Below, in pieces: positions 24,985 through 34,065 of a stretch of 64,000 nucleotides of DNA (position 1 is the stretch's first letter; each line of letters opens with the position of its first letter). The stretch covers positions 868,001 through 932,000 of the forward strand of contig NZ_VSRN01000001.1 in the NCBI RefSeq assembly GCF_008369915.1. Reading direction: 5' to 3'. The notes beneath the pieces were generated by a model that did not search any database, had not been told where the DNA came from, and saw only the letters and a list, made by a program, of their open reading frames with translations. This DNA is from Dyadobacter sp. UC 10 (lineage in GTDB: Bacteria; Bacteroidota; Bacteroidia; Cytophagales; Spirosomataceae). A program made the translations under genes and the position numbers.

Positions 24985-25719
24985 TTAAGGAATGAGGGGC
25001 TTTTTACATGCCCTGCAATTCTTTGTTTTTTCAAGGAGTTCAAAAGGTTGTTGAATGAATGTGTGACAATGCGGACATACATAATTGATCTTGTACCAAT
25101 CATCCAGCCCCGTATAGTTCTTTTTTTCCTTGCTCAGTTTCTTAGAGCTAATCAAAGCACTCACCGCGAAACCGAGCGAGATAACACCGCCCGCATATCC
25201 GAATACCTTGTAGTCCGGCGGCAGTGCCTGCGCCAGTGAACCAATCACCGCACCCATTGGAAAACCTAAACCCTGTATTCTGGAATTGATGGATTCCTGC
25301 GCTTGAATTTCTGCAATCCGGTTTCGTTTTTCCCGGAAGTCGTCACTTACTTTTTTCAGGTTCCAGGCAATCTCTCGTATTTCTTCCTGTTCTGCAGAAG
25401 GCTCTTCGGGCTCAGGGATTTTGGCTGTTTGCATCACCGGAACCACCGGCGGCAACGGCCGAGGATCCAGTATGAGCTCCCACGACAGCAGCGTTTGCCC
25501 CAGCCTGATCTGGTTTGCAGGTGTAATTTCTTTTCGGTACACGCGCATGCCGTCGACAAAAGTCCCGTTTGCAGACCCCAGATCCTGAATCTCCCACGTA
25601 TTGGTTACGGGTGTTACCAAAGTGAGCGAAGCGTGCGTGCCACTTACATCATGCGTGTTCAGGACAATGGTGTTGCCTGGTTTACGGCCAATCGTAATGC
25701 GCTTTGCAGATGGATTCAT
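24985..25719 (-). CDS. FHA-domain membrane protein with C-terminal zinc ribbon
   Basis: About 244 residues from the ATG at 25719; a TTG nine bases upstream is possible. An FHA domain occupies residues about 6-85 (ITIGRKPGN, VSGTHASL, 'LGSANGTFVDG'). A short coiled coil (about 110-145) precedes two hydrophobic helices (about 150-195), and the C-terminus is a zinc ribbon (CPHC ... CRAC). It opens the leftward kinase/phosphatase block, divergent from clpV across 142 bp that hold operator site 3. Probably recruits phosphorylated partners at the inner membrane. Confidence 0.8.
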   Translation of the reverse strand: MNPSAKRITIGRKPGNTIVLNTHDVSGTHASLTLVTPVTNTWEIQDLGSANGTFVDGMRVYRKEITPANQIRLGQTLLSWELILDPRPLPPVVPVMQTAKIPEPEEPSAEQEEIREIAWNLKKVSDDFREKRNRIAEIQAQESINSRIQGLGFPMGAVIGSLAQALPPDYKVFGYAGGVISLGFAVSALISSKKLSKEKKNYTGLDDWYKINYVCPHCHTFIQQPFELLEKTKNCRACKKPLIP

Positions 25720-25776
25720 GAAGTTCAAAAGCCGGTTTCAAGACCAATGCAAGTAGCAAAAAGTGCCAGTGCTAAA

Positions 25777-25826
25777 AAATACGTCAAATGACGTATTTCG
25801 CCCGCCCTTTATCTTTAATAACATTG
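25777..25826 (+). promoter_or_regulatory. Promoter with 7-2-7 operator before clpV (site 3)
   Basis: ATACGTCA-AA-TGACGTAT (25779-25796), extended by AA/TT to 25777-25798, is followed after exactly 22 bp by TAACATTG (25819-25826), one mismatch from TAnnTTTG. The clpV start is 36 bp downstream of that element. An alternative -7 box, TATCTTTA, is at 25810. The palindrome is symmetric and may also serve the divergent FHA gene. Confidence 0.75.
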
Positions 25827-25861
25827 CATCGGTAATTTATTACACCTTTAAGCGGGTTTTC

Positions 25862-28360
25862 ATGCTGACTTCAAATCTCACCGACGAATTGATACGTGCA
25901 TTGCAGGTTGCCCAGGCGACTGCCAGGGAATACCGGCATGCAACATTCTCCCCGTCACATTTACTGATCGGTCTTTTACATAATGATGTGGGGATAGGCA
26001 GCACACTTGTGGCGTGGGGAACAGACATTCAGTTTATCCGTGACTGGGCCGAATACAAGATTGAAAAATACCCGAAATCAGCGCGGGCAGTTGAAGAACC
26101 GGGCGGTGACGAAAAGGTTATGAAAACCATGGAAGTCGCGGATGTGATCCGGCTTAAGCTGGGCGAACAGGAAGTTTCCCCCTTTGCCGTACTCATTGCG
26201 CTCACCCGCCCCGAAGTTGCTTTCACTAAAAATGAACTGAAAGCATTTCCGCTTTCTGAATCTTTCCTGCTTACTAAAACACTGGAAGAAGTTCAGTCCA
26301 TGGATTCCGGCAATAACGGAACAACGTTGCCAAACGGATCTGCGCAGGCGGCCACCATTGCCCCCCCAACAAATCCACAAGCGAAAGCAATAGCCAAATT
26401 TTGTATCGATAAAATTGCCATGGCCAAGGCTGGCAAGCTGGATCCGATCGTAGGCCGTGAAAAGGAAACCCGCATGATGGTTGAGACGCTGGGAAGGAGA
26501 ACGAAGCCCAATGTCATTATTGTAGGCGAACCCGGTGTAGGTAAAACAGCATTGGTAGAGGGCTTAACGCATTTGATTATCAACGGTAATGTGCCTGCTC
26601 ACTTGCTCAATTCGCAGCTTTTTCAGCTGAATATGGGATCATTGATAGCTGGCGCTTCCTACAAAGGGGAAGTAGAAGACCGTTTGAAAAATATCATTGC
26701 AGAAATAAAACAATACGAAAGGGCATTGCTCTTTATCGATGAAATACATGTTTTGATGGACCCACAGGGCGGTGTCCCGGGACTTGCTAACCTTCTGAAA
26801 CCAGAACTGGCCAGAGGCGAGTTGACGGTGATCGGTGCCACGACGCTGGACGAATACCGCAAATACATGGAACGTGACGAGGCTTTCAGCAGACGTTTCG
26901 AAATTGTAAAAGTCGACGAGCCGGATGATGTGCGCGCCCGCAGAATGATCGAGAAGGTTGTGCCGCAATTTGAAAAACACCACGGCCTAAACCTGGATAC
27001 GGACGCTGTGAAAGAAGCAGTTATGTTAGCAAGGCGCTATATTAAAGACCGCCGCCTGCCCGATGCAGCATTGGACTTGATCGATCGCACCATGGCCGCA
27101 CGCAAGTTAATGACCGAAACAACGCCGGGGGAAATCGATTATCTCAATCAGGAATTTGAAAGAATTAAAGACGAATATAAAGAAGCTGAACCCGCTTTGT
27201 TCCTGGAAGAACTGCGGTGGTTTGAGCAACAATTGCACGATCGGCTGAGTCCAGTTCTGTTGGGACAAATTGAGGAGCTCAATGACATCAAAAACACTGA
27301 AGATCCGGAAACAGCTATTGAATTGCTCACATTATTGCTCGAAAAAGTTGCATTCCAGGGGCAGCAACACAAAGAGCTGGTCGATAAAACAGATATCGCC
27401 GCGGTTGTGGCTTACAAAACGGGCATCCCGCTGGGTAAGATCCAGGTGAACGAGCAAGAGAAACTGATGCAGCTGGAAGACCATCTGAGAAAGCGGGTTG
27501 TGGGACAGGACACGGCTATTGAGATCATTTCCAATGCGATCAGACAGAGCCGATCAGGTGTAGGCGAAACGGGGAAACCAGCCTCATTCTTTTTATTGGG
27601 ACCGACGGGAACAGGCAAGACTGAGCTTGCAAAAGCAGTTTCAGAATTGCTGTTTAATGATGAAAAAGCGTTGATCCGCTTTGATATGTCCGAATACGCG
27701 GAGGAACACACGGTTTCACTGCTGAAAGGCTCCCCTCCGGGATATGTTGGTTATGAGGAAGGTGGTCTGCTCGTCACCCGGATCCGGCAACAGCCTTTTG
27801 CCGTCCTGCTTTTTGACGAAGTTGAAAAAGCGCATCCGAAAGTATACGACATTTTTCTTCAAATATTGGACGAAGGCCGGTTACACGACACATTGGACCG
27901 AGAAGGCGATTTCACGAATGCGATCCTGCTGTTCACTTCCAACATTGGTTCTCAATTTATCGTAAAAGAATTCAACGAAGGACGTGTGCCTACTCAGACA
28001 GATCTGATCCAAAACATGGAGGGTTATTTCCGCCCCGAATTTCTGGGTCGGCTTACGGGACTCACGCCTTTCCGGCCGATCACGGAAGACACCATTCGCA
28101 AGATTTTTAATTTCCAGCTGCGGCCGCTGCGCAAGAGTCTGGATAAGCTGGGCATTACCTTGAGCATCACCGAAGAAGCTGAAAAAGCACTGGCATTGGA
28201 AGGCTACAATCCGCAGTTCGGGGCCAGACCGGTCCGGGCGGTGATCAGTAATCGCCTGCGACAGCCGCTTTCCCAAATGATCATCTCGGGAGAAATAGGA
28301 AAAGGAAGCGATATAAAGCTGAGCCTTGGCGAAGACAATGCTTACGTATGGAAACACTAG
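25862..28360 (+). CDS. clpV: ClpV/TssH, AAA+ ATPase recycling the T6SS sheath
   Basis: An 832-residue Clp/Hsp100 ATPase. The Clp N-domain (about residues 1-145) is followed by a linker and two AAA+ modules. The first has GEPGVGKT, LLFIDEIH and the arginine-finger region 'FSRRFEIV'; the second has GPTGTGKT, LLFDEVEKAHP and the D2-small C-terminal domain. A middle domain shorter than in ClpB lies between them, which fits ClpV. ClpV disassembles contracted TssB/TssC sheaths. The ATG at 25862 is chosen because a GTG 99 bp upstream would overlap the operator. First gene of the T6SS core operon; tssB begins 75 bp later. Confidence 0.9.
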   Translation: MLTSNLTDELIRALQVAQATAREYRHATFSPSHLLIGLLHNDVGIGSTLVAWGTDIQFIRDWAEYKIEKYPKSARAVEEPGGDEKVMKTMEVADVIRLKLGEQEVSPFAVLIALTRPEVAFTKNELKAFPLSESFLLTKTLEEVQSMDSGNNGTTLPNGSAQAATIAPPTNPQAKAIAKFCIDKIAMAKAGKLDPIVGREKETRMMVETLGRRTKPNVIIVGEPGVGKTALVEGLTHLIINGNVPAHLLNSQLFQLNMGSLIAGASYKGEVEDRLKNIIAEIKQYERALLFIDEIHVLMDPQGGVPGLANLLKPELARGELTVIGATTLDEYRKYMERDEAFSRRFEIVKVDEPDDVRARRMIEKVVPQFEKHHGLNLDTDAVKEAVMLARRYIKDRRLPDAALDLIDRTMAARKLMTETTPGEIDYLNQEFERIKDEYKEAEPALFLEELRWFEQQLHDRLSPVLLGQIEELNDIKNTEDPETAIELLTLLLEKVAFQGQQHKELVDKTDIAAVVAYKTGIPLGKIQVNEQEKLMQLEDHLRKRVVGQDTAIEIISNAIRQSRSGVGETGKPASFFLLGPTGTGKTELAKAVSELLFNDEKALIRFDMSEYAEEHTVSLLKGSPPGYVGYEEGGLLVTRIRQQPFAVLLFDEVEKAHPKVYDIFLQILDEGRLHDTLDREGDFTNAILLFTSNIGSQFIVKEFNEGRVPTQTDLIQNMEGYFRPEFLGRLTGLTPFRPITEDTIRKIFNFQLRPLRKSLDKLGITLSITEEAEKALALEGYNPQFGARPVRAVISNRLRQPLSQMIISGEIGKGSDIKLSLGEDNAYVWKH

Positions 28361-28435
28361 TCTCTTATACGTATACACATATAGGTTATTTTTGATTCAG
28401 GAATTTTATCCATACATTTTAAAATACAGAAGCTT

Positions 28436-28894
28436 ATGGCTGGCCAATTTGACTTTATTCGCCCGGGCGGAAACGTGGATCCCGACGCTAACAAAGGTTA
28501 TGAAAAGATAGAGGCCCTGCCTCCTTCAAGAACATTGTATGTCTCGGCTTTTAACAGTAACCCCGAAAAGGAAAAAGTTACCGGACTTGAAACGATGGAG
28601 GCTGTTTTTGAACATTTCAAGCCCGAAGTTGAAGCAGAATTCGAAGATGAGCATGGTGCGCCGGTTTTTGAAACAATGTCTTTTACCAAAATGAAAGATT
28701 TTTCGCCAGAGGGAATGTTGGAGCAGAGCCCGTTTTTAAAAGAGCTTTCGGGTAAAGAATACAACTATGACCGTTTTTACAAAAACCTCAAAAACAACCG
28801 TCAGTTACAGAAAGCATTAAGCGACCCCGCTACACGTGCCACATACCTGAGCGCCCTGCAAACGCTGATCGGCGAGTTGAGAGAAAGCTTATAA
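28436..28894 (+). CDS. tssB: TssB, small contractile-sheath subunit
   Basis: A 152-residue protein with the TssB/VipA pattern: a 'TGLETMEAVFEHFKPEVEAE' helix replacing the classic N-terminal part, 'MSFTKMKDFSPEGMLEQSP' strand and a C-terminal helix ending LRESL. With TssC it forms the T6SS sheath. tssC starts 47 bp downstream. The divergence from proteobacterial TssB is normal for subtype iii. Confidence 0.9.
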   Translation: MAGQFDFIRPGGNVDPDANKGYEKIEALPPSRTLYVSAFNSNPEKEKVTGLETMEAVFEHFKPEVEAEFEDEHGAPVFETMSFTKMKDFSPEGMLEQSPFLKELSGKEYNYDRFYKNLKNNRQLQKALSDPATRATYLSALQTLIGELRESL

Positions 28895-28941
28895 GTCCCT
28901 GTTATCTATTTCAAAAACATTTCTTAACCAGTCATACATAC

Positions 28942-30318
28942 ATGGCAAAACAACAGGAAGAAACCCAACCAATAGGAGCAGAAACTGCGTTTAAGGAGCC
29001 ATCAGCAGCGCAAACCGCTCCTCAGCAGCTTTCACTTAATGATAGCCTGGAACTGTTGAAATCGTTGGGCGGATTCAAATTTATCGAAACGACGGTGGAG
29101 GGAGTGCGCGATCTTAATCCGCAGAAAGCAGGTGCGAAAGCCAATTACCTCTCGGATGAAGACACCGAGCAGGAGCGCAGGGAACTGCTGCAGCGCCTTG
29201 AACTCTGGGCTGAACTGATCAGCGAAAGCGCGTCCGTGGACCAGATGCAGTCAAAAGCCAGGGCCGGACAAGAACTGAATGAGGCTTTACTGAGGAAAAA
29301 TCAGTCCTCCATTCTGGAAGCTTCCCATGACCTGGAAGTCGCCTATCAGGGACTTTCCACGTTTATGCTCAATACGGAGCAACGTGCTATTCCGAAACTT
29401 ACATTGGTAAATGCTTCCATGGACCAGGTGGCGGATATTAAAGATGGTGAAGTATTGCAAACCATTGACGAAGAGTTGCATAGCAACTATCAGGTTTACG
29501 ATTTAAGCGACAATTATTCGCTGATGGTCATACCGGGTTACATGGGTAAAAATACTGTAATCGACTCATTTGCGCGTGTTGCCAGCAAGCATAAGGTAAT
29601 GATGATCACCGATTACGAAGATTTTGTGGACGTTAAAGAAGCTATCTCGTCGTTTGAAAAGAATAAACTCGCCGACGCCAGCAATCATAAGGCTAATCTG
29701 TTAATGGCTTGTAACTGGCTTGTCGGCAGAAAGGCTTACAACGACCTGGGTGAAGAAGAAGCATTACATATCCCGCCTTCCACGGCTCTGGCAGGCAGAA
29801 TGCACTCTGTTTTGATGTCTCAGCCGGTGGCAGGCGCAACATACGGGATGCTGATGGGCGCCGAGGGGACCAGATTCAACATTGACCGTAACCAGGCTGG
29901 GGATATGAACCGCATGGGCCTGATCCCAATGCTGTCGGCTTATGGAAAAGTGCAGGCGTTTTCGGACCGGACCATGTTCAATGGCGATAATGTCGGACTG
30001 CAAACTTATTCCGTTGTACGCGTTTTCGACTGGATCAACAAGGTGCTGGTCGACTTTCTGGACCGTTATGCATTCCAGAACTGGACCTACGATACGGATG
30101 ATAACCTGCGCAAACAGATATCCAAGTTCCTGAACAGCATTACGGGATCAAAAAAGCTGATCAAGGACTACACCGTCAAAGACATCCGGCGTGACCCGAA
30201 CGATATCAAAAACATCATCCTCGACATTTCCATTACCCCGCATTTTTCTGCCCGGAGCTTTTTGGTGAGCCTTTCCGGCATGGATGGTGGAGATGAGTGG
30301 AATACTGAGATCAAGTAA
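28942..30318 (+). CDS. tssC: TssC, large contractile-sheath subunit
   Basis: A 458-residue TssC/VipB homologue. The N-terminal region is Gln/Pro/Ala-rich; the conserved core has the NYQVYDLSDNYSLMVIPGY segment, 'SFARVASKHKVMMITDYEDF', and a C-terminal region with 'RDPNDIKNIILDISITPHFS'. It co-assembles with TssB around the Hcp tube and is the ClpV substrate complex. Position after tssB and before hcp is the usual subtype iii order. Confidence 0.9.
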   Translation: MAKQQEETQPIGAETAFKEPSAAQTAPQQLSLNDSLELLKSLGGFKFIETTVEGVRDLNPQKAGAKANYLSDEDTEQERRELLQRLELWAELISESASVDQMQSKARAGQELNEALLRKNQSSILEASHDLEVAYQGLSTFMLNTEQRAIPKLTLVNASMDQVADIKDGEVLQTIDEELHSNYQVYDLSDNYSLMVIPGYMGKNTVIDSFARVASKHKVMMITDYEDFVDVKEAISSFEKNKLADASNHKANLLMACNWLVGRKAYNDLGEEEALHIPPSTALAGRMHSVLMSQPVAGATYGMLMGAEGTRFNIDRNQAGDMNRMGLIPMLSAYGKVQAFSDRTMFNGDNVGLQTYSVVRVFDWINKVLVDFLDRYAFQNWTYDTDDNLRKQISKFLNSITGSKKLIKDYTVKDIRRDPNDIKNIILDISITPHFSARSFLVSLSGMDGGDEWNTEIK

Positions 30319-30356
30319 ATACAAATAGTAATTTTTCAACCGTAAATTTCAACATT

Positions 30357-30749
30357 ATGCCGTTTGATGCTAAAATCAATTTCGATGGTTCTCCGGAAAG
30401 ACGAATACTTCATGCTTCCTATTCCGTGTCCCAAAGCGCCGATTATGTTACAGGAAAAACAACGTCCGAAGTCTTTGCCGGTAACATTACACTTGAAGTG
30501 GAATCTGTAAATAAGTCGAAATTTTGGGAATACGCGATTCACCCGACCAAGCGATTTAAGGGTGAAATCATCTTTAAGTCGGATGAAGATGAAGAAAAGA
30601 CATTCAAAACTGTTTCATTTGAAGATGCAGCCGTAATCGGATACAGCGAATCTCTTGATGCAAGATCGACCGGAACGACAACTGAGAACGTGACGCTTTC
30701 AGTGAAGAAGCTGATTGTAGATGACGTTTCATTTGAGAAGAAGTGGTAG
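30357..30749 (+). CDS. hcp: Hcp/TssD, T6SS inner-tube protein
   Basis: A 130-residue protein of the Bacteroidetes TssD type: 'MPFDAKINFDGSPERRILHA' at the start, then SYSVSQSADYVTGKT, 'WEYAIHPTKRFKGEI' and a conserved 'SFEDAAVIGYSESLD' segment. Hexameric rings of Hcp form the tube that carries the spike. Only one hcp is present in the window. A strong stem-loop follows eight bases after the stop, which should favour a stable, abundant hcp message. Confidence 0.9.
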   Translation: MPFDAKINFDGSPERRILHASYSVSQSADYVTGKTTSEVFAGNITLEVESVNKSKFWEYAIHPTKRFKGEIIFKSDEDEEKTFKTVSFEDAAVIGYSESLDARSTGTTTENVTLSVKKLIVDDVSFEKKW

Positions 30750-30756
30750 TAAATGA

Positions 30757-30796
30757 AAGGCTATTTCAAAGGAAACTATTTTTTTGAAATAGCCTT
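30757..30796 (+). terminator. Strong stem-loop after hcp (partial terminator or mRNA stabiliser)
   Basis: AAGGCTATTTCAAA (30757-30770) pairs perfectly over 14 bp with TTTGAAATAGCCTT (30783-30796) around a 12-base loop. Only AATTTA follows, so read-through into the downstream genes is likely. Confidence 0.65.
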
Positions 30797-30891
30797 AATT
30801 TACTGACAAATAAGTCAGCTCACGCCTTATGACACCATGTTAAAGTTGAAATTCCTGTTAAAACTGTAAGCTCACCTCTATAAATATTAAA

Positions 30892-31668
30892 ATGAGCGAC
30901 ATATCGAAACCCTACCGAGATTTTCGGCGAGTTGTAGCCAAAGGTCGTGCACAACGAAAAAACTTTGAAAATGCAGCTAACGGTGCTGTGGCAATATATG
31001 AATTACATATAAACCCTCGTGACACGTTAGCATTTATTAAACTGTACAAGAGCATCATATTTTTTATTAACAAAAATCCAATTGGAAAGCTGATAAGCAG
31101 AATTCACGAAGTACATTTTCAAACTCTGTTTCAGGTAATGGATGCAGTAAATCTGGAGTTTTCAGAAGTCCAGGTTAATTTCGACAAACTCACAAAGGAA
31201 ATAGATCTATTTGTCCAGGACTCTGATCATATAATAAATGACACCATTTTGAATAAACGAGTATTTTCAGAAGGGCCATTCTATCTTGGAGCAAAAATTA
31301 TAAGCGAAAATAAAGATCTACCTCAGGATAGAATTAGGACACTTTATACCGACCTGCAGAGAAAAGGCACAAACACAATCAGAGACTTAGATAGTTTATT
31401 AACATACTATATAAAAACGCAAAAAGCTTATCAGATTATCTACAAAAGTGCAACTCAAAATTTAGCTGCCAATTCTTTGAAAAACGCTAATTTTAAAAGT
31501 ACACTTGCACAAATGCTCCAAGATAGAAATTTTGAAGACTTTCATTTGTATACTGGAAAGCGGCTCAATGAAAATATTGGAAAATTATTAGAAAACAGAA
31601 ACGACTGGGCACGTTGGGTTGGCATTGACAATAAACCCAAAGCTTCATTTGTGGAGTCTAAATGGTGA
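30892..31668 (+). CDS. Unrecognised helical protein between hcp and vgrG
   Basis: A 258-residue, mostly alpha-helical, Lys-rich protein with no signal peptide, membrane segment or recognised motif. Helical stretches such as 'VDFDKLTKEIDL'-like and 'LAQMLQDRNFEDFHLYTGKR' dominate. Base composition is clearly AT-richer than tssC, vgrG or tssF, and it is set off by 142 bp upstream and 124 bp downstream inside an otherwise compact operon. This looks like a later insertion. It could be a chaperone, effector or immunity gene for the adjacent VgrG; nothing in the sequence decides. The C-terminal SFVESKW loosely echoes SFEKKW of Hcp, perhaps by chance. Confidence 0.65.
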   Translation: MSDISKPYRDFRRVVAKGRAQRKNFENAANGAVAIYELHINPRDTLAFIKLYKSIIFFINKNPIGKLISRIHEVHFQTLFQVMDAVNLEFSEVQVNFDKLTKEIDLFVQDSDHIINDTILNKRVFSEGPFYLGAKIISENKDLPQDRIRTLYTDLQRKGTNTIRDLDSLLTYYIKTQKAYQIIYKSATQNLAANSLKNANFKSTLAQMLQDRNFEDFHLYTGKRLNENIGKLLENRNDWARWVGIDNKPKASFVESKW

Positions 31669-31792
31669 TGTACCATGATGATAAGTAACATTGCTGTATC
31701 AGTCGAAGTTTCCACTGGGATTTTATTCAGTAATACTTAAAATGATTTAAAAAGCTGTTAATCTCATTCTATCCAAGTCAACCATTACCTCA

Positions 31793-33601
31793 ATGATAAA
31801 CCGGATTGATGTGAACCTTGGCGGGTTGGCGCTTAAAAAGTTCAACTTTCTGAACTTGTCACAGCCCTTTGAAAGCCAGCACAGTCTGGAAATTCATGTG
31901 CGTTTTGATGATATCAATGAATTGCTCGGCAAAAGCATGGACAGCCACGTGAGCCTTAAAGAACTCACGCAGAAATGGGCCGGCGAAAAAGTGACAGCGA
32001 CGATCATGCAGGGCGAGGCCGATACGTCCAACAATTTGAAGGAGAAAACCAAGCATACGTTCATCGGGATCGTCAAAGGTGTGCAAATTCAGATGAATGA
32101 TGCCGTTGATAATACACTGGTTATTTATGGCGTCTGTCCGACGATTTTGTTTAAAACGGGAAGCAATACGCGGGCATTTTCAGATAAAACGCTGGAAGAT
32201 ATTGCAGGTGAGGTTATAAAGCCTTTTAAAGGTTTGATGAAAGCTAAAATTTCACCAGAATTCAAAGGAAAGATCCCTTATATCACGCAATATCAGGAAG
32301 ACAATTATCATTTTCTGCAACGCCTCGCCGATACATACGGAGAGTGGTTTTATTATGACGGAGAGGAGTTGCTGTTCGGAAAATCTGCACGGACCAAAAC
32401 CAAAGCATCAAGCCTGGAATACCGTGTGAACCTCACGCAAATGGAGTATGAACTAAAAATGATGCCATTGACTTTTAAGGCTCAGTATTATGATTACTTA
32501 CAAGATGAAAAATTTGAAGTTTCGTCGAAAAGTGAGACTGTCACTTTACCAGATTTCGCTCAATTAGCATTATCCAAATCGGAGAGCACGTTCAGTGAAG
32601 AGGCTCTCAAAATCGAATTTTCGGGAGATGATGAGCAGTCGTTGATTAGTAAATCAGTAAAATATAATAAAAGCAAATCTGCCACCGGCCTGGCCGTTCT
32701 TAAAGGCTCTTCGACTAGCCTGGAAATAAGCGTCGGAAGCCCTATCAAGGTTAAAGACGATATTAAAGAAAACGGCAAAGTCATTCGAACGGACGATTAT
32801 GGTTCGTTTATCATCACAAACATCAGGCATTATGTAGATTCCCGCGGTTTCTACCAGAACAATTTCGAAGCAATTCCGCAGGACATCGACTATCCGCCCG
32901 CGGCTTACAACGTGTATCAACCCAAAGCCGAAACCCAACCGGCCAAAGTGATTGATACCAATGACCCGGAACAGATGGGACGCGTGAAAGTGCAGTTTTA
33001 CTGGCAAAAAGAGGGTGACTCCACACCTTGGCTCAGGGTGGCCAACCTGATGAGCGGCGATGGGCGCGGCGTTTATTTTGTGCCTGAAATTGACGAGGTG
33101 GTTTTTGTCGATTTTGAGTTTAGTAACCCTGATCTGCCATTTGTGCGCGGATCGATGTTCACGGGTTCCTCAATGCCAGGTAGCAACCTTTATGAGAAGG
33201 ACAATATGATCAAAGGTATCATTACCAAAAGTGGTAATCATATCATTATCGACGATTCAAGCGGAAAAGAAGCGATCCGAATTTATAACAAGGACAATAA
33301 AAACGAAGTGATACTGACCCTGGATGGCGAAGCGGTGATCAGTGTCAAAAGTGAAGGCAAAATCAAGTTGGAAGCGAAGGAAATTGAAATGAAGGCCGAC
33401 AAGATCAGTATGAATGCCAAGCAGGATTGGACTGTTGAAACTAACAAAGGAAGCATTGAAGCCAAAGCTAAAATGCAAATTGGCGGCGCCACTGTGAATG
33501 TGGAAGGCAAGTCGCAGACCAGTATCAAAGGCAATGCACAACTCGCCCTGGAAGGCGGTGCACAGGCAAGCCTGAAAGCGGCGATGGTAATGATCAATTA
33601 A
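31793..33601 (+). CDS. vgrG: VgrG/TssI, T6SS spike protein
   Basis: A 602-residue VgrG. The gp27-like part occupies roughly residues 1-370, including 'YITQYQEDNYHFLQRLADTY' and 'GEWFYYDG'. A gp5-type OB fold follows (DPEQMGRVKVQFYW, then 'TPWLRVANLMSGDGRG'). The C-terminus is a beta-helix of short repeats rich in 'I.....K.E' ending 'ALEGGAQASLKAAMVMIN'. No toxin domain is attached, so it is a structural spike that relies on separate cargo such as the PAAR-linked effector. tssE begins 4 bp downstream. Confidence 0.9.
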   Translation: MINRIDVNLGGLALKKFNFLNLSQPFESQHSLEIHVRFDDINELLGKSMDSHVSLKELTQKWAGEKVTATIMQGEADTSNNLKEKTKHTFIGIVKGVQIQMNDAVDNTLVIYGVCPTILFKTGSNTRAFSDKTLEDIAGEVIKPFKGLMKAKISPEFKGKIPYITQYQEDNYHFLQRLADTYGEWFYYDGEELLFGKSARTKTKASSLEYRVNLTQMEYELKMMPLTFKAQYYDYLQDEKFEVSSKSETVTLPDFAQLALSKSESTFSEEALKIEFSGDDEQSLISKSVKYNKSKSATGLAVLKGSSTSLEISVGSPIKVKDDIKENGKVIRTDDYGSFIITNIRHYVDSRGFYQNNFEAIPQDIDYPPAAYNVYQPKAETQPAKVIDTNDPEQMGRVKVQFYWQKEGDSTPWLRVANLMSGDGRGVYFVPEIDEVVFVDFEFSNPDLPFVRGSMFTGSSMPGSNLYEKDNMIKGIITKSGNHIIIDDSSGKEAIRIYNKDNKNEVILTLDGEAVISVKSEGKIKLEAKEIEMKADKISMNAKQDWTVETNKGSIEAKAKMQIGGATVNVEGKSQTSIKGNAQLALEGGAQASLKAAMVMIN

Positions 33602-33605
33602 AACT

Positions 33606-34040
33606 ATGACGAAGCATTATCGCATCCCGGTTGATTTTGGTGCGCTTCTTAAAAAAAAGCCATTGCCGCAGGTGACGATAAAAGCGTCGGTGCGGGAATA
33701 TATTTACCTCGTGCTGCTGACTCAGCGCGGTGAATGGCGCTATGACAGCGGGTTCCAGTGTTTGTTGTGGGAAAAAGATTTTGAACAAACCGATAACCTG
33801 AACATCTGGCTGGATCAGGTGCGAGACGATATAAGGCTCTCGGTTCACAAATATGAAACCCGTCTTAAAATCCACGACGTGGACGTACAAAGAGATGAAT
33901 TACAGGAACTTAGCAAGGAAAATAAAGTTATGAGAATCAGGAATCGTCTCAATATAAGGGTCAAAGGAATTTTGCTACAATCCGGGGAAAACTTTGACGA
34001 AACATTTTTAATGTTCTTCGGGCCGATCACGGTGGTTTGA
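33606..34040 (+). CDS. tssE: TssE, gp25-like baseplate wedge protein
   Basis: A 144-residue GPW/gp25-family protein. The SVREYIYLVLLTQRGEWRYD segment near residue 30 and the C-terminal 'NRLNIRVKGIL' strand fit the TssE/gp25 fold, which joins sheath to baseplate. Found directly after vgrG and 25 bp before tssF, the normal order in the subtype iii operon. Confidence 0.85.
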   Translation: MTKHYRIPVDFGALLKKKPLPQVTIKASVREYIYLVLLTQRGEWRYDSGFQCLLWEKDFEQTDNLNIWLDQVRDDIRLSVHKYETRLKIHDVDVQRDELQELSKENKVMRIRNRLNIRVKGILLQSGENFDETFLMFFGPITVV

Positions 34041-34065
34041 AAAACGTCAGTCGAAATCCAACACG

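Noticed and set aside
25810..25817. TATCTTTA as the clpV -7 element
   Set aside because: It also resembles the consensus, but it is 13 bp from the operator core, while TAACATTG at 25819 gives the same 22-bp spacing as the other two promoters. Kept as an alternative only.
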